63,669 nucleotides of DNA from Caldimicrobium sp. (GTDB lineage Bacteria; Desulfobacterota; Thermodesulfobacteria; Thermodesulfobacteriales; Thermodesulfobacteriaceae): positions 1 to 63,669 of the forward strand of contig WYEG01000059.1 in NCBI GenBank assembly GCA_009903935.1, written 5' to 3'. Each line of letters starts with the position of its first letter. The first letter of the stretch is position 1. The translations under genes and the position numbers were made by a program. The notes below the pieces were generated by a model, which ran no database searches, was not told where the DNA came from, and was given only the letters and a program-made list of their open reading frames with translations. Positions 7,726-16,517 of the stretch are shown here, in pieces.

Positions 7726-9063
7726 TTATTTTGCGATCATAGCCCTCATCAGGTCAGCCGCGTTTTCCGCATGTCCTGAAATATCAGTAATCATCTCAAC
7801 AAGGTTTAAAAGGTAGAACAAGGTTAAGGGGTCTGAGATCCGGCTAAAGACCTCCCTTTTTAAATCGGTAGCTAAATTTTCGCTAAGATATTCCTCGTAG
7901 CGGATCTTCCTAACAAGTTCTTTAGCAACATTTCGGCTTGTTTCGGAACGGGTGATAAGGAAATCCGTTGCCCTTTGAACAAGCTCTTCAATGTAGCGAA
8001 GGGGTTCCAAATTTTGGTTAAGAAGCCTTTGAAGCTTTTGGGCAAGGTCTTCTGGGATATCAATATCTTTAAAGGAAAGCCAGTTAATGATCTCTTCTGC
8101 CGAGTCCGCAACCCCGTCCTGTTCTTTCAAATAAAGAAAAACTTCAAACTTTTCTACAGGAAGAATAAGCCCCTTAGGTAGATGCCCCCGGATATTAGTC
8201 TTAACCTTGTCAGCCTCTTTCTCAATCTCGGTAATGTGTTTAGCTATCTCAGCAAGCCTTTCTTTATCTTTATGGAAATAGGCTTCTAAAGCAAGGGGTA
8301 GACGGATAAGACATTCGGATACAAGCCTTGCATGCTTCAAAAGAAGATTGAAAAACGGATATTGTTTAGTAAGAATTTCTTGAATAGAGATAGGCTCTAA
8401 CCTTTCAAGCTTTGGTATTTTACCCTCAACAGTAAAGATAACTGCTTCTGCGATGTTGCAGGCATGGTCGCCAATCCTTTCCAAATTCTGAACAACGATG
8501 AGGTATTCGATCCCGATGTCAATAAGGTTTGGGTCATTTCTCATACATTCCTTAAGGATCTTAATGTTTTCCCTTTTGTAGGAGTCAACAATGTCATCAT
8601 GCTTAATAACAGCATGAGCCTTTTGCACATCCTCGCTGATGAAGGCGTTTATGGCGCTCTCAAGCATGAACAGGGCTTCTTTAGCCATGGGTTGAATAGA
8701 AGTTTCACACTTGTAGATAGGAGGCGCCTTCTGCTCAACAAGATTAGGAACCCTTTCAGCGATGTTAACCGCTTGGTCAGCCAAACGTTCAAGGTTCCTG
8801 GCAATGTCAAAGGCGCTGATGATAAACCTTAAATCCTTAGCTACAGGTTGCTGTAAAGCTATAATCTCAACGGCTGAGAGGGTAACCATGTGTTCGTAAT
8901 AGTCCACCTGTTCGTCAAACCTAATAACTTTATTAGCAAGGTCCGGATCAAGATTTTCAATAGCCTTTAAGGCACCGGTTATCATTTCATCAACAGACTT
9001 TGACATATCAACGAGCAAATTTTTAAGTATCTGAAGCTCCCTCTCAAGGGATACCCTAACCAT
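7726..9063 (-). CDS. PhoU domain fused to a DUF47 (PhoU_div) domain
   Basis: A 445-residue, mostly helical protein with two homologous halves. Residues 1-215 are a full PhoU (LERELQILKNLLVDMSKSVDEMI..., RNLERLADQAVNIAERV, LERIGDHACNIAEAV, with both metal-binding E/D-x2-D motifs). Residues 225-445 resemble DUF47/PhoU_div proteins (LYLKEQDGVADSAEEIINWL, EMITDISGHAENAADLMRAMI), which normally accompany Pit-type phosphate permeases as separate proteins. The likely role is phosphate-uptake control, but no transporter is adjacent. A Shine-Dalgarno (GGAGGAAAAAA) precedes ATG 9063. It lies 10 bp after the thiolase gene and is probably cotranscribed with it. Confidence 0.85.
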   Translation of the reverse strand: MVRVSLERELQILKNLLVDMSKSVDEMITGALKAIENLDPDLANKVIRFDEQVDYYEHMVTLSAVEIIALQQPVAKDLRFIISAFDIARNLERLADQAVNIAERVPNLVEQKAPPIYKCETSIQPMAKEALFMLESAINAFISEDVQKAHAVIKHDDIVDSYKRENIKILKECMRNDPNLIDIGIEYLIVVQNLERIGDHACNIAEAVIFTVEGKIPKLERLEPISIQEILTKQYPFFNLLLKHARLVSECLIRLPLALEAYFHKDKERLAEIAKHITEIEKEADKVKTNIRGHLPKGLILPVEKFEVFLYLKEQDGVADSAEEIINWLSFKDIDIPEDLAQKLQRLLNQNLEPLRYIEELVQRATDFLITRSETSRNVAKELVRKIRYEEYLSENLATDLKREVFSRISDPLTLFYLLNLVEMITDISGHAENAADLMRAMIAK

Positions 9064-9073
9064 TTTTTTCCTC

Positions 9074-10375
9074 CTAATCTATTTTTTGTAATAACTTTTC
9101 AGGATTTTTTATATTATAGGCATTAAAACCAAGTTTGCGAAGTCTCAAAACAAAAAGATAGCTTAGCCTACCAGAATAGCATAAAAAAATTAGCTCCTTT
9201 CGTCGATAATTTTTAAAATGTTTAAAAAAATCCTTTTCCTCAGCTGAAACAAGGTTTGGGTCAACCCAAATGGCTGATGGAAAGGTCCCCTTTTCATAAT
9301 CCTCTTTTTCTCTCACATCGAACACTAATATTTTATCTCTATTTTGTGAATAATATGTTAAAAATTCTTCGGCAGTCCACTCAAGCCTTTTATCTTCGAC
9401 CTTTTGTAAAAGGGAAACCCTTCGACATTTGACGCAGATGTGTGATTTTGAGGGAGTAGGCTCACCGCAAACCTGACAGGGGTAAAACCCATCCTCCTTT
9501 TCTGGTTCCTCTTTAGGAAGAAGGGGTAGAAGTTTTTTCATAAAGATGGAAAGAAGACGAAACTTAAAGGTTTTATCCTCTTTTAACATGTCATTAAGCC
9601 AGGATTTCCAAAATTTAGCAGGCGTTAACTCCCCATGGGGGCAGCTACATCCCTCAATGGGTAAGTCCGAAAGAACGGCATAGTGAAAGATGTCAAGCTC
9701 AGGGAGGCTAAATAGAGGTTTGACCTTCTTTGCCTGACCGGCATGAAGGGGAGGTAGCACGGGTCTCAAACGGGAAAGGCTTATAAAATCTCCGTTAAAA
9801 AAGAGGCTAAGCATGGTGGAGAGGGTGTCATCAAGATGGTGCCCAGTTGCGATCACATCAAGGTTAAGCTCTTTTACCGCTTTAGTAAAATAGTATCTTT
9901 TTATTACACCACATACAGAACAGACCTTATCCTTAAAGCTTGTGAAGACAAAGTCATCTATCCGAACACCCTCCCTTTCCACAAGGTCTATTATGTGGAG
10001 GGGAACTTCTAACTTTTTACAAAGCTCTTCTACTGCAGATTGAGCGTATTCCGAATAGTAGCGAATGCCAAGGTTTAAGTAGATACCGATAATATTTTGG
10101 GTAGGAAAAAGCTTTTTAAGAATGGCTAAAAGGGTTGCGCTATCCTTACCACCAGACAGAAAAACCCCAACCCTTTCTCCTTCACTAAACATTTTATACT
10201 TGATTATGTTTTCATTTACCCGTTTCTCACAAAACTTTAGGAAACAATCTTTACAAAGATATAGTGATGTGCCCTCCGGACGAAGGATAGCTCTTTCTTC
10301 ACAATATGAACATGTTTTGAAAAGCGGTTTTGGTTTAAACTCAAAGACTTCAGCCCCGCATTTTATATACTTCAT
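9074..10375 (-). CDS. TtuA/TtcA-type tRNA 2-thiolation enzyme with a C-terminal rhodanese domain
   Basis: A 433-residue fusion. The N-terminal zinc finger has CSYC...CKDC (about 22-43). The PP-loop SGGKDSATLL (about 74-83) activates tRNA uridine with ATP, and CSVCG (about 153-157) and CSCPHG (about 242-247) supply Cys ligands of the kind that hold the Fe-S cluster in TtuA. A second zinc ribbon CQVCG...CVKC ends the usual TtuA at about residue 315. The remaining ~115 residues form a rhodanese domain (VFDVREKEDYEKGTFPSAIWV; active loop LCYSGRLS with the catalytic Cys). TtuA makes 2-thiouridine at tRNA position 54, a thermophile trait; the rhodanese could hand over persulfide sulfur. The fusion is seen directly; the sulfur-relay role is inferred. 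Confidence 0.83.
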   Translation of the reverse strand: MKYIKCGAEVFEFKPKPLFKTCSYCEERAILRPEGTSLYLCKDCFLKFCEKRVNENIIKYKMFSEGERVGVFLSGGKDSATLLAILKKLFPTQNIIGIYLNLGIRYYSEYAQSAVEELCKKLEVPLHIIDLVEREGVRIDDFVFTSFKDKVCSVCGVIKRYYFTKAVKELNLDVIATGHHLDDTLSTMLSLFFNGDFISLSRLRPVLPPLHAGQAKKVKPLFSLPELDIFHYAVLSDLPIEGCSCPHGELTPAKFWKSWLNDMLKEDKTFKFRLLSIFMKKLLPLLPKEEPEKEDGFYPCQVCGEPTPSKSHICVKCRRVSLLQKVEDKRLEWTAEEFLTYYSQNRDKILVFDVREKEDYEKGTFPSAIWVDPNLVSAEEKDFFKHFKNYRRKELIFLCYSGRLSYLFVLRLRKLGFNAYNIKNPEKLLQKID

Positions 10376-10398
10376 ATTAAAAGATTAACACCTTTCCC

Positions 10399-10427
10399 TT
10401 GAGAGGACAACTCAAAAATGCTATAAT
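10399..10427 (+). promoter_or_regulatory. Sigma-70 type promoter for the acyl-CoA dehydrogenase operon
   Basis: TTGAGA at 10399-10404, a 17-bp spacer, and a perfect TATAAT at 10422-10427. The start codon is 62 bp further on. A short imperfect inverted repeat (TTGAGAGGACAACTCAA, 10399-10415) overlaps the -35 box and could bind a regulator. Confidence 0.7.
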
Positions 10428-10488
10428 GGCAAAGATGATACAAGATTGATAAACGTCCTTTGCACCTACCTTAGAAGGGAGGCTATTC

Positions 10489-11646
10489 ATGCTGATTGAA
10501 TTTCCCTTAAAAGAAGAGCATAAAATCATGATTGATCTTATAAAAGAAATTGGGGAAACCTACATTAAACCCTACTCTTTAGAATGGGATGAGAAGGAAG
10601 CTTACGACGCAACGCCCATAAAGGCCCTTGCTCAGGCTGACCTTTTTGGTCTCATCATCCCAAAGGAGTATGGGGGGCTTGGTTTTGGCACCTTTGAGAT
10701 GTGTCTTGCTGTAGAGTGGCTTTCCTACTTTTGCGCTGGGGTTTCAACAACCTATGCCGCAAGCTTTCTTGGTGCCTACCCTATCATCCTCTTTGGCAGT
10801 AAAGAACAGAAAGAACGATACCTTCCTTCCATTGCAAAGGGTGAAAAGCTTTGCGCCTTTGCCTTAACTGAGCCCCAAGCTGGAAGCGATGCCTTTGCCA
10901 TAAAAGCCACTGCCAAGAAAGATGGGGACTTCTACATTCTTAACGGAATAAAACAGTGGATCACGAACGGAGGAATTGCCGACATCTATATTGTCATTGC
11001 CTTGACAGACCCAGCGAAAGGGGCAAGAGGAGCAAGCGCCTTCATTGTTGAGAAAGGGGACCCAGGTTTTGTGGTAGGAAAAAAAGAAAAAAAACTTGGA
11101 CTTCGAGCCTCTGTTACCACTGACCTAATTTTTAACGATTGCCGAATTCCAAAAGATAGGCTCATAGCCAGAGAGGGGATGGGATTTATGGTTGCCCTCA
11201 AAACCCTTGATTATGCAAGATGTGGAGCCGGAGCTCAAGCCTTGGGTATCGCCCAAGCTGCCTTAGAGGTAAGCCTTAAGCATGCCAAAACCAGAGTTCA
11301 GTTTGGTCAGCCTGTATACCAGTTTCAAGCGGTAAGCCATACTTTTGCCGAAATGGCTATGAGGCTCTCATCGGCAAGGGCTTTAGTTTATAGCGTTTGC
11401 CAGTATATCGATTCTGGGGCTAAAGACTTTTCTGGAGCCTCAGCCATGGCAAAATGTTTTGCCACAGACCAGGCTATGTGGATCACGGAAAGGGCTATCC
11501 AAATGATGGGTGGCTACGGCTACATGAGGGACTATCCTGTGCAAAAGTACTTTAGAGATGCTAAATGTCTCCAGATCTATGAGGGGACAAACGAGATCCA
11601 AAGAAATGTCATTGCCAGGGAGCTTGCCAAATGGATAAAGGTATAA
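10489..11646 (+). CDS. Acyl-CoA dehydrogenase
   Basis: A 385-residue FAD flavoenzyme of the short/medium-chain type, passing electrons to ETF. Seen: the FAD/substrate loop CAFALTEPQAGSDAFAI (about 124-140), the second signature QMMGGYGYMRDYPVQKYFRDAK (about 343-364), and the catalytic-base segment QIYEGTNEIQRNVIA, whose Glu aligns with that of butyryl-CoA dehydrogenase. It is the first gene of an operon with etfB and etfA. A Shine-Dalgarno (AAGGGAGG) precedes the ATG. The substrate chain length is not certain. Confidence 0.92.
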   Translation: MLIEFPLKEEHKIMIDLIKEIGETYIKPYSLEWDEKEAYDATPIKALAQADLFGLIIPKEYGGLGFGTFEMCLAVEWLSYFCAGVSTTYAASFLGAYPIILFGSKEQKERYLPSIAKGEKLCAFALTEPQAGSDAFAIKATAKKDGDFYILNGIKQWITNGGIADIYIVIALTDPAKGARGASAFIVEKGDPGFVVGKKEKKLGLRASVTTDLIFNDCRIPKDRLIAREGMGFMVALKTLDYARCGAGAQALGIAQAALEVSLKHAKTRVQFGQPVYQFQAVSHTFAEMAMRLSSARALVYSVCQYIDSGAKDFSGASAMAKCFATDQAMWITERAIQMMGGYGYMRDYPVQKYFRDAKCLQIYEGTNEIQRNVIARELAKWIKV

Positions 11647-11677
11647 AATTCGCTCGAGGCTTAAAGGAGGCTCTTTC

Positions 11678-12466
11678 ATGGGAAGGATCGTAGTTTGTAT
11701 TAAAGGAGTTCCAAAGCCTGGGACGGTAAAGGTTGATAAAGAAACTCATACTCTTCGCCGGGAATCAGCTGAGCTCATCCTAAACCCACCCGATAGACCA
11801 GCCTTAGAAGTAGCTCTAAGATTAAAAGATCAAACAAACTTTGAGGTTATAGCAATAAGCATGGGACCACCAAACATGGTTCCCCTTTTGCAAAAGGTCT
11901 ACGCCTTAGGAGTAGATGACATCTATTTAATCTCTGACAGAGCCTTTGCTGGCTCAGACACCTTAGCAACCTCTCGAATTTTAGCCAAAGCCTTAAGTCT
12001 TCTTTCCCCCTTTGACCTTGTCGTCATGGGGGCAAGGTCAATCGACGGTGAAACAGGACAGGTCCCCCCAGAAACAGCAAGCCTTCTTAATCTTCCATCC
12101 ATAACCTATGTGAAGGAGCTAAGGTTTGTTGACGGGAAGTTTATTGCTATCCGGGAAGATGATTTTGGCGAAGAGGAAGTAGAATTTTCTCCAGCGGCTG
12201 TGGTTAGCATCGTTCCTGAGATAGATTATGTTAGACCACCATCCTTAAAACGCCTCCTTTCTTTAAAAGAAATAACTCCTAAAATTTTAACCAACGCCGA
12301 GCTAAATCTTGATGAAGCTTCTATTGGTCTTTCTGGATCTCCAACTCAAGTTGCTGATGTCTTTGAGAAAACCCTTGTCTCCCGAGGGGAAATCTTTGAG
12401 GGAGAGCCGGATGAGCTTGCTGAAAAGCTTATTGAGGTCTTAAAAGAAAAAGGCTTTTTAGCTTAA
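11678..12466 (+). CDS. etfB: Electron transfer flavoprotein, beta subunit
   Basis: A 262-residue AMP-binding ETF beta subunit. Typical opening RIVVCIKGVPKPGTVKVDKETHTL, the adenine-nucleotide fold segment DLVVMGARSIDGETGQVPPETASLL (about 112-136), and SIVPEIDYVRPPSLKRLL near residue 185, matching the family's recognition-loop region. It is followed 22 bp later by etfA and takes electrons from the acyl-CoA dehydrogenase upstream. No bifurcation partner (NAD-binding Bcd/EtfAB type) can be assigned from sequence alone. Confidence 0.93.
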   Translation: MGRIVVCIKGVPKPGTVKVDKETHTLRRESAELILNPPDRPALEVALRLKDQTNFEVIAISMGPPNMVPLLQKVYALGVDDIYLISDRAFAGSDTLATSRILAKALSLLSPFDLVVMGARSIDGETGQVPPETASLLNLPSITYVKELRFVDGKFIAIREDDFGEEEVEFSPAAVVSIVPEIDYVRPPSLKRLLSLKEITPKILTNAELNLDEASIGLSGSPTQVADVFEKTLVSRGEIFEGEPDELAEKLIEVLKEKGFLA

Positions 12467-12488
12467 TGCTTCTAAAGGGGGCTAAGCA

Positions 12489-13472
12489 ATGGCTGAATGT
12501 ATCTTTGCCTTTGGGCAGTGCTTTGAAGGGAAGCTTCATCCTGCAAGCCTTGAAATCTTAACTCCCCTAAGAGAGGTTGCTGACCGGCTCAACAAAAGAT
12601 TGATCCTTATCGGTCTTGCCGATGACAAGGAAAAATTTTTAGCTATTCCGGAACTAAAAAAGTTGCTTGCCGATGAGGTTTGGTATATCATCCATCCAAA
12701 CCTTAAGCACTTACCCGATGACCTATGCGAGAGGGTTCTTGTCTACTTAGCAAGCGAACATAAGCCATATGGAATATTTTTTCCGGCAACTAAAAAAGGG
12801 CTTTCTGTTGCTCCAAGAGTTGCTGGAAGCTTACAAGCTGGACTTTGCGCCCATGTCAACGCCTTTGAAGTAAAGAATGGGAATCTCTTTCTTCTTCGTC
12901 CAACCTACGGCGAAAACATCATAGCAAAGCTAACCTCCCAGAGGCTTCCCATCATGGCAACCTTAGCCTTAAACGCCTTTCCCATAAAGGAAGCTGAAAA
13001 AGAACCCTTGATAAAAGAGTTAAAACATCCTGAAGGTTTTGACTGGTCAACGAAGCTAACCATCAAGAACTTTAAACCGCCAAAGAAAGAGCCTTCAAGG
13101 CTAAGCGTTGCTAAAGTTGTTGTAGCTGGGGGTATGGGTTTAAAAAGCAAAGAAAACTTTCAGATGCTTTTTGAGCTTGCTAAAATCCTTAAAGCTGAAG
13201 TTGGGGGGACAAGACCTGCGGTGCATGCTGGCTGGGTTGAGGCAGACCGGATGATAGGGGTAAGCGGAGTTTCGGTAAGACCAAAGCTATATCTTGCCTT
13301 TGGGATCTCGGGAGCCATTCAACATACCGTTGGCATGGAGGGCTCAGAATTTATTGTCTCGATAAACATAGACAAAGAGGCACCAATGATGAAGATGGCT
13401 CACATAGGCTTCGTTTGCGATGCTCCTTCCTTCCTTAAAGCCTTGTTGCGAAAACTTAAGGCGAAAGATTAA
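12489..13472 (+). CDS. etfA: Electron transfer flavoprotein, alpha subunit
   Basis: A 327-residue FAD-binding ETF alpha subunit. The C-terminal FAD domain is intact: KVVVAGGMGLKSKENFQML (about 202-220), GGTRPAVHAGWVEADRMIGVSGVSVRPKLYLAFGISGAIQHTVGM (about 239-283) and INIDKEAPMMKMAHIGFV (about 291-308). There is no extra ferredoxin domain. Its 3' end overlaps the convergent Mut7-C gene by 4 bp, leaving no room for a separate terminator. Confidence 0.94.
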   Translation: MAECIFAFGQCFEGKLHPASLEILTPLREVADRLNKRLILIGLADDKEKFLAIPELKKLLADEVWYIIHPNLKHLPDDLCERVLVYLASEHKPYGIFFPATKKGLSVAPRVAGSLQAGLCAHVNAFEVKNGNLFLLRPTYGENIIAKLTSQRLPIMATLALNAFPIKEAEKEPLIKELKHPEGFDWSTKLTIKNFKPPKKEPSRLSVAKVVVAGGMGLKSKENFQMLFELAKILKAEVGGTRPAVHAGWVEADRMIGVSGVSVRPKLYLAFGISGAIQHTVGMEGSEFIVSINIDKEAPMMKMAHIGFVCDAPSFLKALLRKLKAKD

Positions 13473-13939
13473 CTGGTAAGTTCTTTCCATTTTTCCTTTA
13501 TCCTCTGGACATGGTCTCCCTCCCAGTAGACCCTTCCACAGCTTGGACAAAGATTAAACTCATTGTAAAGCTCGTAAGCCTTGGGCGGGATTTTTTCTTT
13601 ATAGTCTTCTTTATTGACGGGAATAAGGTCAACCCCACAAATAGTGCAAATGTCAAGCTTAAGCTCTGGGTCTAAATTTAGCTTATTAAGTAGACGTTTT
13701 ATTTGAGCTTTAAGGTTATCCCTTGGTAAAAGAAGAAAGTCTGCTCCAGCCTTCTCTAAAACCCTTGCGGTCTCCTCGCTTGTAATAAGAAAAAATTTTT
13801 CTCGATTTTCAAGGATCGTCTTTAAGTCTATTCTATGTTGAGCAATTTCTGCTTTGTACCCCAGAAAACGCAACCATTTAGCAAGCCCCCTTAAGCTTGA
13901 TTCCAGATAGAAAACTATATCTCGCGATGGCAATTTCAT
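13469..13939 (-). CDS. Mut7-C RNase domain protein (DUF82)
   Basis: A 156-residue protein with the Mut7-C organisation: a PIN-like N-terminal part (FYLESSLRGLAKWLRFLGYKAEI, ITSEETARVLEKAGADFLLLP) and a C-terminal zinc ribbon with CTICG (about 96-100) and CPSCGRVYWEGDHVQRI (about 131-147). The family is predicted to be a ribonuclease. It is a single gene, convergent with etfA. The substrate is unknown. Confidence 0.8.
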   Translation of the reverse strand: MKLPSRDIVFYLESSLRGLAKWLRFLGYKAEIAQHRIDLKTILENREKFFLITSEETARVLEKAGADFLLLPRDNLKAQIKRLLNKLNLDPELKLDICTICGVDLIPVNKEDYKEKIPPKAYELYNEFNLCPSCGRVYWEGDHVQRIKEKWKELTS

Positions 13940-13954
13940 TTTAGTTTATACCTT

Positions 13955-14211
13955 GGGCTGTTCAAAAAAGTTCCCTCCCTACCTTGTCCTACCGAGCGTG
14001 AGCTAAGCATCCCTCACTTCGTTCGGGACGGCATCCCCAGGGGGAGACCCCTCGGGGTGGCAGCCTCCCATCGTGTCATCCCAAGGCACGCAAGTGCCGG
14101 GGACCCCCCTCGCTTCGCTCACGGCGACATAAAAATAGGCTCGGGGAGACCCCTCGGCTGACGCCTCGGGGTGACAGCGGGCTTATACAAAAACATTTTT
14201 AAAACAGCCCC
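13955..14211. repeat. Complete copy of the dispersed palindromic element
   Basis: The left end reads GGGCTGTTCAAAAAAGTTCCC and the right end, read backwards, GGGGCTGTTTTAAAAATG. Inside are GCGTGAGC and CTTCGTTCGGGACGGC palindromes, GAGACCCCTCGGGGTG units, and CCTCGCTTCGCTCACGGCGACA. The termini are inverted but not identical: one carries AAGTTCC, the other AACATTTTTG. There is no open frame of its own. It fills the gap between the Mut7-C gene and bepA. Confidence 0.8.
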
Positions 14212-14220
14212 ATTTATGCC

Positions 14221-14248
14221 TTGCCAAAAAGTTTAAAATTAGTATACT
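14221..14248 (+). promoter_or_regulatory. Sigma-70 type promoter for the bepA-like gene
   Basis: TTGCCA at 14221-14226, a 16-bp spacer, TATACT at 14243-14248, 37 bp before the start codon. The promoter lies just outside the right end of the repeat element, 9 bp away. Confidence 0.55.
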
Positions 14249-14285
14249 ACATTCTAAAAAGATAAGATAATCTGCACAAAAAAAT

Positions 14286-15587
14286 ATGAACAATCAGGCT
14301 AATTTCAAGGATTTCCTCAAAATATTTATTTTTTTCTTTTTTTTCCTCATCTTTAATTCTCTTAATCTCTCAGTTGCTCATGCTTTCTCTTTAATTTCAA
14401 TCTCTGAAAAGGATGAGATTGAGCTTGGGAAGGTTTATGCAAATGTTGCCATTGACGAGTATGGAGGGAGGTTCCCTGAGCCAGAGGTTCAAGCCTATCT
14501 TCAGCGCCTTGGAAAGAAAATTGCCGAGCAATCTCCTCGCAAGGTGGCTTATACTTTTTCCCTGGTAAACTCAGGGATTGAGAACGCCTTTGCCCTGCCA
14601 GGTGGACCAGTCTTCGTCACTCGGGGATTGTTTTTGATGGTAGATACTGAAAGCGAGCTTGCTTGCGTTCTCGGGCATGAAATCGGACACATCACAGCAA
14701 GACATCATATCAAGTTTGTAGAAAAAAACATGACCCTTAGCCTTCTTCTTCAGATTGGAAGTTTGTTTTTGCCTCAGAATTTGGCAGGAGAGGCTTTGTA
14801 TCAGCTTGCTCAAATCTCAGCAGGGCTTCTTTCCCTTAAATTTAGCCGGGACCAGGAACGGGAGGCTGACGCCTACGGGTTTGAATTCTCTATAAAGGCT
14901 GGCTATAGCCCTGAGGGCATGTATGAGCTTTTTAAAAAGTTTAAAGAGAGGGAAAAGAAACGCCCGCCTGAGTGGTTATCTACTCATCCCTTGCCTGAGT
15001 CGAGGATCAAAGAATGGCAAGAAAAGATGCAAACCTATAAACCAACGGGCGCTTTGATCAAAGACCGCGAGGAGTTTCAAAGGATAAAGGCTATTATCTT
15101 AGCCACGACGGAATCCTTTAGGTTAAGCGATGAGGCTGAAAAGCTTTTTAAGGACAAAAAAATTGATTTAGCCAAAGAAAAGTTCATGAAGGCTTTAGAA
15201 CTCTATCCTAAAAACATTCCCGCCCTCCTTGGTCTTTCGAAAATTCTTTTAAACCAAAAGAGGTTTGATGAGGCAAAAGAATACGCTAAACGGGCAAAAG
15301 TTTTAGATGAGAACCTAAGCTCAGCCTACATCCTTGAAGGAATAGCTGAGCTTAATCTCAAGAACTATCAACAGGCTCTAATCGATTTTGAAAAGGCAAA
15401 AGAGCTGATACCTTTTAACGGCTATGCTTATTATTTGGCTGGAAGGGCAAACGAGGAGCTTGGTAATCGAAAAGAAGCTCTGAATAATTACAAGAAAGCC
15501 CTTGACCTTGGACCAAGCAATGCCCCTTGGTATTCCGACTGCAAACGGCGCTATCAACTGCTTCGAGGAATTCCTCTTCCTTTTTAA
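14286..15587 (+). CDS. BepA-like M48 metalloprotease with TPR repeats
   Basis: A 433-residue periplasmic protease/chaperone for outer-membrane proteins. A hydrophobic signal sequence (about 13-34) ends with SVAHA. The zinc site HEIGH lies at about 138-142, with the third ligand in SRDQEREADAYG (about 193-204). The protease domain ends near 260, and the rest holds three or more TPR-type helical repeats (KAKELIPFNGYAYYLAGRANEELGNRKEALNNYKKAL...). Length and order match BepA/YfgC. The following TauE gene is 24 bp downstream. The exact substrate is not known. Confidence 0.87.
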   Translation: MNNQANFKDFLKIFIFFFFFLIFNSLNLSVAHAFSLISISEKDEIELGKVYANVAIDEYGGRFPEPEVQAYLQRLGKKIAEQSPRKVAYTFSLVNSGIENAFALPGGPVFVTRGLFLMVDTESELACVLGHEIGHITARHHIKFVEKNMTLSLLLQIGSLFLPQNLAGEALYQLAQISAGLLSLKFSRDQEREADAYGFEFSIKAGYSPEGMYELFKKFKEREKKRPPEWLSTHPLPESRIKEWQEKMQTYKPTGALIKDREEFQRIKAIILATTESFRLSDEAEKLFKDKKIDLAKEKFMKALELYPKNIPALLGLSKILLNQKRFDEAKEYAKRAKVLDENLSSAYILEGIAELNLKNYQQALIDFEKAKELIPFNGYAYYLAGRANEELGNRKEALNNYKKALDLGPSNAPWYSDCKRRYQLLRGIPLPF

Positions 15588-15611
15588 AAGCCTGAAAGGG
15601 GGGATATAAAA

Positions 15612-16508
15612 ATGTTCATCCAGAACTTTCTAAAATCGCTTCCTTTACAATACCACTTTGCCAAGGCTGGAATTACCATCCCAGTCTTTCTTCCACCTCT
15701 TGTTAGTTTTTTTCTTTCTTTGGTTAGCGGAGTAGGCGGAGTAAGCGGAGCTTTCTTGCTTTTGCCCTTTCAGGTAAGCATCCTTAACTACACAGCCCCC
15801 TCGGTCTCAGCAACCAATCATCTGTTTAACTGCGTTGCCATTCCTTGGGGAGTTTATAAGTATTGGAGGGAAGGAAGGCTCTATACACCGCTTACACTTA
15901 TCATCTCTCTTGGAACCTTGCCTGGCGTAATTATCGGCTACTTTCTAAGGGTTTCTTACTTTCTTGAGCTCAAGAACTTTCTTCTTCTCGTAGGCATAGT
16001 GCTTTTAATCATAGGCGGGAAGCTCTTCTTTGACCTGATTTTCCCCCCTAAAAAAGAAGCAACCTTTTCCCATGCCCCCCCAAAAACTTTGGTTTTTAGC
16101 GTAGCAAAGCTTTCTTTTGAGTATAGCAGTAGGACCTATGAAGTAAGCTCAATCCTCATCTTTCTCATAGCCTGCGTGATAGGGATTGTGGGAGGGATTT
16201 ACGGGATAGGTGGTGGCGCTATTATGGCACCCGTTCTTTTAGCCTTCTTTCATCTTCCTGCCTATGTGTTTGCCGGAGCAACCCTCTTTGCAACTTTTCT
16301 AACCTCGGTCATCGGAGTTATAGTTTACACGACCTTTGGAAATGGACCTGACTTTTTGCTTGGACTTCTGTTTGGCATTGGAGGGGGGCTTGGTCTATAC
16401 TTTAGCGCAAAACTTCAGAGATATTTTCCTCAAAAGGTGATAAGAGGTTTCCTCGGAATAATTCTTCTTTATATAGCAATTAGATATATATCAAAATTTT
16501 TTGAATGA
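15612..16508 (+). CDS. TauE/SafE (TSUP) family sulfite/organosulfonate permease
   Basis: A 298-residue inner-membrane protein with about eight hydrophobic segments and the internal duplication of the family: SFFLSLVSGVGGVSGAFLLLPF (about 32-53) is mirrored by GIVGGIYGIGGGAIMAPVLLAF (about 196-217). TSUP proteins move sulfite, sulfonates, thiosulfate or similar anions; the substrate here is not known, but a sulfur compound fits the neighbouring siroheme enzyme. A Shine-Dalgarno (GAAAGGGGGG) precedes ATG 15612. Confidence 0.8.
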   Translation: MFIQNFLKSLPLQYHFAKAGITIPVFLPPLVSFFLSLVSGVGGVSGAFLLLPFQVSILNYTAPSVSATNHLFNCVAIPWGVYKYWREGRLYTPLTLIISLGTLPGVIIGYFLRVSYFLELKNFLLLVGIVLLIIGGKLFFDLIFPPKKEATFSHAPPKTLVFSVAKLSFEYSSRTYEVSSILIFLIACVIGIVGGIYGIGGGAIMAPVLLAFFHLPAYVFAGATLFATFLTSVIGVIVYTTFGNGPDFLLGLLFGIGGGLGLYFSAKLQRYFPQKVIRGFLGIILLYIAIRYISKFFE

Positions 16509-16517
16509 TCCTAAGCT

